From Balanoglossus misakiensis (taxonomy: Eukaryota; Hemichordata), in the NCBI GenBank assembly GCA_040954595.2, contig CM082593.2:7254001-7318000 (forward strand): 64,000 nucleotides of DNA. Reading direction: 5' to 3'. The position numbers and the translations under genes are program-made. Positions 13,044 to 27,862 of the stretch are shown one piece after another (within the stretch, counting starts at the first letter, position 1; each line of letters opens with the position of its first letter). A model generated the notes under the pieces. That model saw nothing but the letters and a program-made list of their open reading frames with translations, did not search any database and had not been told where the DNA came from.

Positions 13044-13560
13044 GCCGAGTCCGCCTAATGCGCATGTGTGTGATGTTCGCGTGTACAAACAGTACGTCCA
13101 ATCCAAATGTTTTTCAAATTTTGCGTTCGACGCATTCAAATAGTGGACTGCCTTTGCTTCCTTCCATATTTCATGCGCACCGTATAAGTAGACTTAAAGT
13201 GTCTATGACATGCTTTGAAAAGTTTTCATTTTTCCCCCGTCAAAAGCTCACCTAGGATAGGGTACCTATCTTTGCATAGTCTATTGTGTCGGTTCAGAAA
13301 AATGTGCGCGAATGTCGGAATTTGCCACCCTTTTTTCATGCCTGTGATCAGGGAGCCACTTCGCACTCGAGCCAGGCGAAGGTTTTAGCATATGGAATTC
13401 AGAAGAATTAGACTTTAGTTGTGTCCCTTCTTTTCATCCAATTTGCTGTATTTTCCTGATCTTCGACACAGACTATGGTGGCTGCCATCTTGTCTGTTGT
13501 TAGGACAGCACACTGCCTTGTGGCATTGACTGTATACACTTTTTGTAACCAGAGTCTCTG
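13044..13560. mobile_element. Family 1 element in reverse orientation, interrupted by an insertion
   Basis: Reverse-oriented family 1 sequence is recognisable at 13044-13196 and again at about 13415-13560 (CTGTTGTTAGGACAGCACAC). Between them are about 220-230 unrelated bases flanked by near-duplicates TAGACTTAAAGT and TAGACTTTAGT, as expected for a target-site duplication. It is intergenic between B and C. Confidence 0.6.
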
Positions 13561-14139
13561 CTTTGACGGGCAATAAGACAATCGTCACCTTTAACCAGCT
13601 ACTTTTCACGCGTGTGTGTGTGTGTGTGTTTTAGGGATGTCAGGCTTTACAGATACCGTATGACCAGTGTTTGGTGAGATTTTGAGCGCGCGAAGCGTCA
13701 TGACAGGAAGATGGAAGACAACGATATTCTGGGCATGATGCGTACATACATCTGTTCTTTCCGAAATATCTATGATCGATCCCATTGTCAGGGTACACGT
13801 GCCAAAATACACGTTAATGTCTGGTTAGTACTCCACATGTTTTGGGAAGTTAACAGAGTAAGCATAGGCATAGAAGACGCCAGTCCCAGAAGGCCATATT
13901 TCCAGCTACTGACATGGAGCAACCACGCACATGCGCAGGGGTAAGGTGCGTCGTATTCGCCTGAACCTCTTCTGCAGTTTAGGCAGAACGTGACTTGGCG
14001 ACGGATTTTCAGGGGCAAAAAATGACAGTCCCCCAAACCTTTCCATTCTTTGCCATAATAAAGTGTGTGATGATCCTTTTCGAAAGCAAAGATTTTACAA
14101 TGAAAATCGCTAATTTACCGTACATTTTCTTCATAGACT

Positions 14140-14245
14140 TAACAGATATTGGTGGCCATTTTGAATTGATAATTTTAGACGCTTTCGCCCTCACATTTAA
14201 AATTTTGCACGGTGACCCAAACTTTTATCCTCAATTTTGAGAGTG
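14140..14245. repeat. Diverged relative of the 203-bp unit, between genes B and C
   Basis: GGTGGCCATTTTGAATT, AAAATTTTGCACGGTGAC and CTCAATTTTGAGAG align in order with the end of the unit at 49740-49850. Confidence 0.5.
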
Positions 14246-14425
14246 AAAGAGGAGAGTCGGTTGAAGACTTTGATTTTCATGGCGCATACTACCTAAATCA
14301 TTTCATTAAGAAAATCGCCACTGAAAAGTTCATACATTTGTACTGTAGAAATACCTTTAATCATATTATTCATAAATATCAAATGTAGACATGACAACTG
14401 AAAATACTCAAAATTGGAGTGCATC

Positions 14426-14435
14426 TTTATTTATT
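14426..14435 (-). terminator. Polyadenylation signal of gene C
   Basis: Overlapping AATAAATAAA on the minus strand about 50-60 bases after the TAA at 14486-14488, giving a very short 3' UTR. Confidence 0.65.
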
Positions 14436-14485
14436 TCCACTGATATGATGGAAGTACCATAGCAAGGTGTAAAAGATTTAACAGT

Positions 14486-17400
14486 TTAATTATACAACAT
14501 GGTGTCTTCGATCCATTCCATGACGCTGGCGACATCGGTGTATAAACCTGGTAGGCCAGGCTGTGCACATTTATCACCGGTACGAATGCTTACAACGCCG
14601 GAGAGAGTCCATCTCAAGGCGATAGGATCATACCACATCATTGGACCACCATCATCACCCTAAACGAGATTTAAAAAAAACACAGGATTTTAGTGTGCAA
14701 TTCTGGCTGCCTTAAATAGGTTTTTACTTCATGCTAGGGGGTCACATCACATTATAATAATTGCATTCTGGGTAAAAGGTCGACAACTCATTGTAGTGTG
14801 AGATAGGAGTATTTTAACTGTATTTCATGACTTCCTTTGGTCAATCATTTATGTCTTTGTAGTAATGACTCAGTGTCACATAAGCTTAATGAACCTCCAT
14901 TTCTTAACATGGCAAAATCGGCCATGTTGAAATTGGCGCACTTACATTACATGCGTCGACGTTGTGTGTTTCATGACCAGCACATAACATACTCGGTTCA
15001 AACATTGAGCCGTTGTACAGGGACGCGCTGTTGCAGTGAGCGTCCGAATACATGTTCACCTTGGCTTGCATAAGGACACTGGTTTCGTCAATGCCGGCGT
15101 CCTTGCCTGTAATGAGAGACGGAATTGTGTCAAACAATTGGAGTCGGTGGGTAGGCAAAAACTGCAATACAAGTTACCTGGCGCATATCCGCGTGTTTGA
15201 ACGACTGATTTAAGATTTTGGCACACTTAAGCACGCGAGCAAGAAACGTACGATGTTGCTGTTACTATTCCTTTCAACTGAGAGGTGGGATTAAGAAAAC
15301 TCAAGGGGCCGAGTGGCCCGGCCATCGAGGCTGACATTTTAGTACCGGACGAAGAACCCAGCGAACAGGTCGTTTGGGGTTTACAGTTAAACTTACTGTT
15401 GGGTGGGATGGTGTCTCCCCAACCAGCGATCCACGTCTCGGTGTTATTGGCAAAAATGGTGCCCTGGGCTGGCAGGCAGATGTCTTGGGTGTAGTCGTTT
15501 ATCAAACTCATATTGAGCTTGGTCTTCAGCATGGCAATATTGTAGTCCTCTTTGAAGAAGCTGAAACCCGGATGGATGTGGATGGCCTCCACGTCGTGCA
15601 CCGCCTCATATGGATCGGGCTGGTAGTAGTAATGATTTCCGGTAATGACGTCAAATACGCCGGGATTGACTCTGTCCCTATTTTTGGAAAGTGATGGAAC
15701 GGCATTTACAACGTTGCAGAGTCATGCTTATAAAAAAAAACTTCAGTCTGAGCCAACGAAAATGTAAAACATGTCGTTTTAGCTAGAATTTTATTTTAGC
15801 TAATTTAGCTAGATGTGTAAATCACCAATTTAAGATGCTGCTAATTCAAAATTTCCTCTATATTTACCATGGTTAAAGTTTCTTTTTTTAGCTAAATTAA
15901 AGGCCTGCTTATTTTACTCAAAATTCAAATTTGCTAAAAAACATGCGGCTAATTCAACGTGTTTGACCGTATGATTTCCGGTAATGACCTCAGCTAGATC
16001 TCGTGAGAATAGCATTAGTAGAGCTAGATCACGTGAGAATAGGATTATTGCCATAGCAACGGGTTGCTAGCCAAGTAATACAAGTCAAGAATACACATAG
16101 CTGCGGAGTGAACACAGATTGTAACTTTTGTACCGTTCAACACGATGGGCCATGCATGTGTTCGTCTTGTGTCACATAAGAATGTCTTCCCATATAAACA
16201 TCCTCTTGCCACCCGAGATCTCGCAAGGTCTCGCGGAGTTCAGAAAAGTGCCTATTGCTGCATGGCGCGGCCGCGCGTGGGGTCCAGTGCCGCGCATGCT
16301 CTGGAGGTATCACACTACCGAGAGACTAGCGAAAATGTCGCGATATGGGAGCTTTCAAGAGTACTGTCAACAGCTATACGTCGACTTGGAAGTCATACTT
16401 ACAAGAATACGCAATGGGCAGCGGTGATCAGCCATCTTGAGGCAACAATGGTGGCGCCACAGGCGTGACTGTACATTCTTTGGATGGCAGCCTGTGTGAT
16501 GACAAGTCAACGGTAAAATATGTGGAGACTAGCTTCCTTATTACGTCACAACCCCCCCCCACCAAAACAACAACAACAACAACAACTACACGAATAGCTC
16601 GCTTTATGTTACTCAAGGAATATTGTTCCAGACCACAACATCTTAAAGGGAGCGACGATTTGGCAGAATATGGACCAGCCGTAGGTTTTCATGGCACATG
16701 AATTCTTACAAAATTGTGACCATTTGCGGTCGATATGTCACGTTTTAAAACAGCGAACAGGAAAGACCCTACATGATATCTGCGTTAAGTTTTTGGTTTT
16801 GTTATCAAGTATTGTTAATTATGTGGGTGCCCAGTACAATATAGAAAATGGTCATCATCCTGTCAGATGATAAAATGTTTCGCCGTTTCAGTACCTGCAT
16901 ATCATGGAATCATTAAAAACCGTTCCCGAACACAATTCAATTGGGTTTTTCTCCAATATTTCAGGAGGGGGGGGGGGAGACCCGCTCACTTACCACGTAA
17001 GGCCAGCTACCTGGTACTGCCTCCCAGCCGTCGACAACCTTCACTGAGTAGTTTGGCAGGTATGGCTCTGTCAGATTTGGCTGTATGGTGGGAAGACCAC
17101 ACTCGGCTGAATTGCCTGGGAAGGTGATATAAAAAGGGGGGATGTAAATATACGTGTACACTACGGCGCTGTGTTCTTGGCGATGCATGCACCCACTACT
17201 CGAAGTCCACTAACTTCATCTATACCAGGAAGATTCGATGCTTGCGGGGATTTCACATTGAAAGAGCAGTAATCTGTCGTTTGAAGTGCACCTGCAGTCT
17301 ACGTTGCAACTCGATTTTCATAGCTTACTCCCAATGGCCAAACGTTACGCGAATGTTAAGTGCAGCTATCAACAATATGTGGGATTTACAGAGACACGCA

Positions 17401-19841
17401 CGTTGAATAAATGAACGGACTCGCAATATGGTCGTCATTCTCCACATATATAATTTTAATCTAGCTAAGGAGTCTGACCGATACTCTATACTAGTCTATA
17501 CATAATGTATATATGTATATATATCGGTAGACCGTGGTCAGAGTCCTTAGATAGGTTAAAATTATCCACATAGAGTCTGCTTGGAGAATGTATGTTCATA
17601 TTTGCGCTCCAAAGCAATCGTCGGAACGAATGTACAAGGGTAAAATCATCAATTAAGTGCATACTTGGGCAGTCTTGCTCATCTTCGCCGGTGGGGCAAT
17701 CTGGATTTCCGTCGCAGCGCTGGCTGATTGGGATACAGTAGCCGTTGACGTCATCGCCACAGAGGTATTCGGTTTGTTCGCCACAGTCAACTGCGGGGAG
17801 AAGAGTGGAAGAAGTACACTGAAATGCTGTTGAGAAACACTGGGGGGGGGCAACAAACTTTAAGATATTCGATCGTGATGCAGTGCGCAAAACGTGGGTT
17901 TCGTAAAAAAAAAATAACACACAACAACAACAGCAGTTCTGTTGTGAATTGACTGTGGTCTCGTGGTTGAACTATGACGCGTCGTTATATTATAGTTTGT
18001 AGACATGAACCAGTACAGTGACTGTACGTTTTGGCTGGAAAGTTTCAATACATTTTGACACGGGACTATCGCTAAGAGAGAAGTCGAATTATGAAGTCAA
18101 TTGACATTATTGGCTCATATCTCTCAGTTGAAGCCAGATCTCGCTGAGGCGAATCAATGCTGGCGAGCTTTCACCAAATTTGATCGCGAACGTTTGCATT
18201 TGATATTACTGGTTGAAACGTGTATTCAATATGCAAATTCAATATGCAAATCACAGTGAGAGTTGGTCGTCAGAGCGCTTACTTGGCTGATCACGGGTGG
18301 ACCATATAAGGTTGAATCCGCCGTACTGCACGCTGGCGTCTGACCGGAAGTGCACTGTCATGTAATTGGATGATGAAACTGTGGGGTTGGGGATGGAGTG
18401 GCCGCACATCTTCCTCAGTATGGGGAAAGTGTCGTCGGTACCATCGTAGGCTGTTACACTGTCGTACACACAGTTGACGGCGCCCTCCACGGCAAAGTCA
18501 GTGAAGTCGATTTGGATAACCTGTACACGACAAAGCGTCACAATTTCATTTGTATGCTGATTATAGCTCAAAGAGGTGACCAAATCGAAGAAAATAGCCC
18601 CCACGTGGGTTGCTTTCCTTGCTTACATATATTTTCAGTTGAAAGTCAAGACGATATATATATATAAAAAACAACGAACAAACGAAAACAGACGGAGTCA
18701 CAAACGGTTGGACTGACATGCCGACTGACTGACAGACAAGAGATACGTAGAAATACACTTTAAAGGGCAGCGATCGTCTTATGCGCATGTGCCAAACCTG
18801 AGACTCTTGGTTACAAAAAATGGTATACAGTCAATGCCGTAAGGCAGTATGCTGTCCTAACAACAGACAAGGTGGCGGCGGCCATAGTCGGGGGATCGGG
18901 GAAAAGGCAGCAAATTGCGTGAAAAGAAGGGACAAAACTAAAGTCTAATGATAAGGTACGCAACAAATATGTAAGGACGCGAAGGCAGTCCACTATTTGG
19001 ATGCGCCCAACGCAAAATTGGCAGAACATTTGGATTGGACGTTGTAATGTTTGTCCACACGAAATTACGCACATGCGCATAAGATGATCGTCGGCCTAAT
19101 AGTCTTTGAAGAATTCTTTGTCTTACCTGTTGTCCCACAGCAGACGTTTCAATAACCCAGTCACAGAAGGAATTGGGGTCGTATCTGGCGTTAGGATCTA
19201 CCGGGTCATAGTTCATAGACGAAAATGTACCATCGTAGCCGAGTTGAAAATGATCACTACCGCATCCAGAATCTTGACATCAAAACATAGAAATGTTATT
19301 ACTATAGTTACAGACTGAAACTCATCGTACTACACAGTAAGAGTGATCCGCATGCGCAGCCATCCTACAATTCACAGCGACACGTTAAATTATCTTTGAA
19401 CAGCCATATGGTATATTTTGTTTTGTTTTGCAGAAAAAGAACGACTTCGCATCAATGAAATAAAGCGTCTGGTGTAACCACCGCTCGCTCTCAAATTGAA
19501 TTAGGTCTTGAAAATTAATACATGTGTTGCCGCTATTTGGTAAACGAAATGTTTGCAACGTGTCTTTGGAATGAAACATCAAAACGTTTTACATTTTTGG
19601 TACTTTTGACTTGCCGTATAAAGACACAGTAACTTCAGCAACTGTGGCTGGTTCCAATGTCGAAATTTATCCGAGAGCTTCAAGATATGTTGTAGACTGG
19701 TGATATTTCCAATAAACATTCTAACTCACAAGCGAGAGAGAAGAGGAAAGTGGTTATGTAAAGGCATTTGAAAATATACGCACCTCTCTGTTGGCCGAAA
19801 GCCACCGCTATCAGCGCAAACAAAATGGCACACCGCGACAT
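14486..19841 (-). CDS. Gene C: secreted CUB-LDLa-trypsin pseudo-protease (triad His/Asn/Asp)
   Basis: There are nine coding exons on the minus strand: 19784-19841, 19127-19272, 18283-18520, 17665-17790, 16994-17115, 16403-16491, 15397-15677, 14946-15106 and 14486-14659. They splice to 464 residues. Signal peptide residues 1-19 (MSRCAILFALIAVAFGQQ), CUB about 20-147, LDLa 148-189, trypsin fold from 216. The activation site keeps Lys215 before VVDG. His57 is kept (TAAHC, His256), but the Asp102 site reads DYNIAMLK (Asn306) and the nucleophile motif is GDDGGP (Asp410). A trypsin lacking both the Ser nucleophile and the Asp should be inactive. The S1 position reads DACN, so Asp189 is conserved. 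The reading frame and splice sites are intact, which argues for a maintained non-catalytic protein. Compared with B, the linker exon is one codon longer and the exon after Asp102 is 18 bases longer. CUB first-half acceptor is AAG. Confidence 0.9.
14706..14935. repeat. Interspersed repeat family 4 in the last intron of gene C
   Basis: CTTAAATAGGTTTTTACTTC, then GCTAGGGGGTCACAT, then ACATGGCAAAATCGGCCATG. The intron position is the same as the gene B copy, so it may have been present before the duplication of B and C. Confidence 0.5.
15985..16260. repeat. Interspersed repeat family 2, copy in gene C
   Basis: It contains TTGTAACTTTTGTACCGTTC, a CCATATAAAC block and the palindrome CGAGATCTCG followed by CAAGGTCTCGCGGAGTTC. 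Similar ordered blocks occur at 39795-39990 (reverse) and at 55590-56355. Confidence 0.65.
16561..16588. repeat. (ACA)n microsatellite
   Basis: Short run of ACA repeats after a C-tract, in the intron upstream of the gene C His57 exon. Confidence 0.85.
18765..19097. mobile_element. MITE-like element, family 1, complete copy with terminal inverted repeats
   Basis: About 333 bases in the intron between the two CUB exons of gene C. The ends are imperfect inverted repeats of about 28 bases sharing the core CTTATGCGCATGTGC and its complement. It has no coding capacity. Related copies are at 140-228, 862-1152 and 13044-13560. Confidence 0.75.
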
Positions 19842-19908
19842 GGTTATCAGACGATTGTTGCTTGCTGTCTTCTCTAATTGTGGGGCTCTATCGGTGGGAT
19901 ATGTCGAA

Positions 19909-19914
19909 TTTATA
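19909..19914 (-). promoter_or_regulatory. TATA box of gene C
   Basis: TATAAA (context GTATAAATT) on the minus strand, 68-73 bases before the start codon at 19841. No equally good TATA box was found before genes A or D. Confidence 0.65.
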
Positions 19915-22900
19915 CGCTGCCCCCGCTACCGTGTGAGAAATCACAAAACACCACATTGCGATTTTCATTTATCATATCCGTTTGACGTATGTGTTTATCG
20001 CGAGACTATACACATGTACACGAGACGGTATATCTTGATTCGTGTCGCAGATATCATTAGCGGGTGAATCCGATGCACTGGACGCGTGACTGGGTCATAT
20101 TTCAGAAAGCCGGTGAACTATTTTTTGTTTACTGTTTAATGAAATGAACATTTAGTGTTTGCGTTAATGCAAATTGTCCATAGTCTGTTACCACTTCAAA
20201 AGACTCGCGAAGTTGTGACATCCATTGTTGTGGAAATTTCTGAACACGTGTTGAAAAAAAAGTTTCTGAAAGCACGAGAAATCGTTCAACACTGGTGACG
20301 GTTTGTTTATCATTAATCAAGGTCCTTCAGAGGACAGGCGGAACGACGTACTGATATGAATGATGTTATCTCTTGGCTATTGGTCTAACTGCATGTACAC
20401 GAAATGAAAAAAAAAACTGATCATGAAAATAAAATTGCGGGTGGTGCGCCGTAATATTAGGACACCCGATAGGAGGGTCGTTTGAATCTTTCCACCTTTT
20501 CTGTTAACTAGGGGACGGTGACAAAAGTACTCCGTGATGTTGTTTATTAATTCTGGGGGAGGGACGAAAGTGAACGTTCCCCGCGGCCCAGAGTCAAGTC
20601 CTGCCCCCGTTTATCAAGTGGCTCATTCACGCCACTTTCTGTATTATGTGAGAAATTTTTACTATGAAAAATATTAAAGTGTATGCACGTTGCAAAGTGA
20701 AATTCCATGACAGAAGACAGCCATTCACATCGCTTGATATCGCCAACCTACTATCGTGTATATTTAGTTTATCTGCACAATCCAACCCAGCCGCCAAGGC
20801 TGGGCAGTGTCCCCGAAAATGTGTTATTCCTTGTTGTCTTTGAAAAAAGTGCACACGCGTGGTGCGTCATTGCAGTCAGGTGCTAGAACACGTGCAAGTT
20901 GAAGTTGGCCTAAAGAATTAATTATTGACACATTCTGTCGTTATCCGTCTGCTGGCCTGCTATTGGCCAGTTAAAGGAATACGTCATTGTTTCCCCTGTG
21001 TGGTTGACACCTGTTATTTGACGTAGCATGGTCACCATGTGATGTCTGGAGCGCCAATGACAATTACACACAGCACGGTTTGTACAAAAAGTTTATACAC
21101 ACATCACCACCGTGTTTTGCGCCTTTTCTCAGTTCCGGGGGAGACTGACGTCATGCTGTTATCCAAATGTGGCAAGTCATGCTTTTTGTAACACAGATAA
21201 TTGACAGATGGTTCGACCGCATTGCATATCTGTGTTTGCTTCTCTTCGCGTGTGCGCAGGCGCGGATCATTTCCCACCAACAGCTGTTAATTTCCGAAAT
21301 GCCACCTTTACAGTCAAACCTGAGTACTATTACTGATGACGCGCTGGGTGAGCAACAGCAACGCCCCCCCCCCTCACAAAGTAATTTAATGAACCATTGC
21401 ACAGAATAGTAAATGAGTTTCAATCAAATGAAATTGTGAGTGAAAATACTTATTAATATCATGTTCAACAATTTTGCCTTTAACTTTATAAGTACATCAT
21501 ATAATCACAATGCTTAGACATTTCTGTTTAAAATAGCTGTACGTTTATGGTCACGCTTCTTAGACATTTCTTATGGTTGTAAATGTAATAACTGTTTTTG
21601 AGGGCACGGTGCGACTACTGTCATCGAAGAAAAAATGCAAATAGTAGAATTACCCACAAATCACAGCGGTGCTATATCTCATAATCACGTTAGCAATTCC
21701 GCTAACAGAACATATTTTGACTTAATTTCGTCCAGGTTAAACGTGGGGTAGCAGTAGAAAGACTGGCGACCTTTTCCTTATCATCGCTCTAAATTCAAAT
21801 CAATGCCCTTGAAAATCTAAAAAAATAAAGAAGCGTTTGATAACAGATATCTTTTGCCGTCGTAAACTCACCAAAGCTTTCTAAGTTACAGGCCTGTCAG
21901 TGTAGTTTGTTTTCTCCGTCCGCAGCGGTTATGCTTGGACGAAGCGCGGGAACACTGTACACACATATTACAGCCGTACAAACTCCGCCAACAAATCCAG
22001 TTCAATTACTTTGCTGTCACGATTTACCTTAGCAGCTCACAAAGTTTCCACAGCGCATCCTATATAGTCAGACGGCCGCGTACATTATCCGTTTAAATAT
22101 GGTATATATTTATGTGTATCCAAAAGATTGTCCCCGTCAAATAGCCATGGAATTACGGAAGAGACAAATCACCCGGTCAGGGGGATTGGAGAGGCTTATA
22201 AAGGACATTTATATAGCGACAGGCCTTTTCATAAGTCCCCAAGCAAGCCAAAGCAATAATTCTCTGATAGCTATATTTAGTTGTTGTCCATTATTTTTCA
22301 GTATTACACGTTTTTTAACTCGAAATAACAGGCTGCGATTGCTCCTAGAGGCGTTTATCGCAATATTCTTCCATATTTTACGAAAAGAACATGACTAGTT
22401 TCATCCGTTAGAGATAATGGCGCGCCCAGCGGAGCTTTATCTCGCAGAACGGTTCCGGTGGCAAACATGAATATTCATGTCACCGGTTTATTCTCGTCCA
22501 GGCAGTCGATGGCCGGATATCATCCCATACGATAACATATCTTTTAATCTTGGAAAACAGGGTTAGACCCAAAACTAACGTTCAGCAACATGGTTTCTGG
22601 CTCACCACAGCTATTTTGCGTTTTATGCGTAAACGACCATGTGCTCAGGCCTAATGTTCACTCACTTCCGAGCACAACTTTCATCCTGTTTGTAGGATGA
22701 GAGTAAATCCCGCCAAAATGAATAAATGGTAAACAGCGATTATTTATTTTGGCGAGTGTTTCAAGTTGGATGGAAGATGTGTGTGGTCAAACGTTGATTC
22801 ACTATATATCCACATGTAGAATAACATAAACGGTGTATTGTATCAAATATAATTAATGGAAAAAGGGCAGCGAGAGAGAGACACTGTCCCTTTAATAAAT

Positions 22901-23660
22901 CAAGCCATTTTGATGCACCAGTAACCACTCAGTCTAACAGTTTTCAAGAAAATCCAATCAGTCATTCTTCAGACAAAACTAACTTGTTAAAGCAATTAAT
23001 TATGTAAATGAGACCTAAACATGAAAGCCACAACTACCAGTCACTAAAAGTGTAGTTAATACACTACAACATCATCGTACCAACTTTCTGGTTAATCCAA
23101 CAAGCTGTACTCCATTGGAGAATTGACCTCGTTATCTTATGATTACGCATATTCTAAGAAGCCCCCAAAGCTGACCATGAGATTCTATCTAGTTTTCAAG
23201 AAATTAGTGAATGGACTGTCAGAAATAAAAGCATGTGATATTCATGCATATTAAAGGGAAGCGGTCGTTTGAATTGCGCATGTGCGACGCCGTACATTGG
23301 CACTGATGTGAATCCATCTGTATGGACAACAGAAACAGTAACCCGGATGCAGTATCACAAATTCGAGATTGAAATCTAAGGCGCATGCACAGTCTGTTTG
23401 AAACAAACTTGAACATAACACAAGAACCGTCCAGATTGTAAGGTTTCAATAAAGATTTTTGTTTACATCACAGGTGTACATGTTTGAAATGACACAAGGG
23501 GGGGGGGGGCGGGGAAAGAACAATAATTGTCACAAACAGATGATATGAGGTCAGTGTTAGGATTTACTTTCACAGTGCAATGAAAATTACAGTGCAATCC
23601 AGATCACGGTTTATAATTGCAAAGAATCATGTATGGGTTGGTTTGCCATCTAATTCCCCA
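19915..23660. other. Intergenic between genes D and C
   Basis: AT-rich with the family 3 repeat at 22670-22895. No canonical minus-strand AATAAA was found close behind the gene D stop codon. Two frames of 80-99 codons (21167-21409, 22099-22398) have no recognisable domain or signal. Confidence 0.6.
22670..22895. repeat. Interspersed repeat family 3, rearranged copy between genes C and D
   Basis: 22676-22750 matches 4755-4840 directly (ACTTTCATCCTG, CGCCAAAATGAATAAATGG). 22775-22895 matches 4640-4760 in reverse (GGGCAGCGAGAGAGAGAC, CGGTGTATTGTATCAAA), so the unit is an internal inverted repeat or foldback. Confidence 0.55.

Positions 23661-27862
<4,202 letters not shown>

Larger units (their letters stand above)
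10600..14425. other. Intergenic between genes C and B
   Basis: It contains the interrupted family 1 element, a relative of the 203-bp unit, a (GT)n run at 13612-13631 and the palindrome TGCGCATGCGCA at 12487-12498. No coding exon is recognised. Confidence 0.6.
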
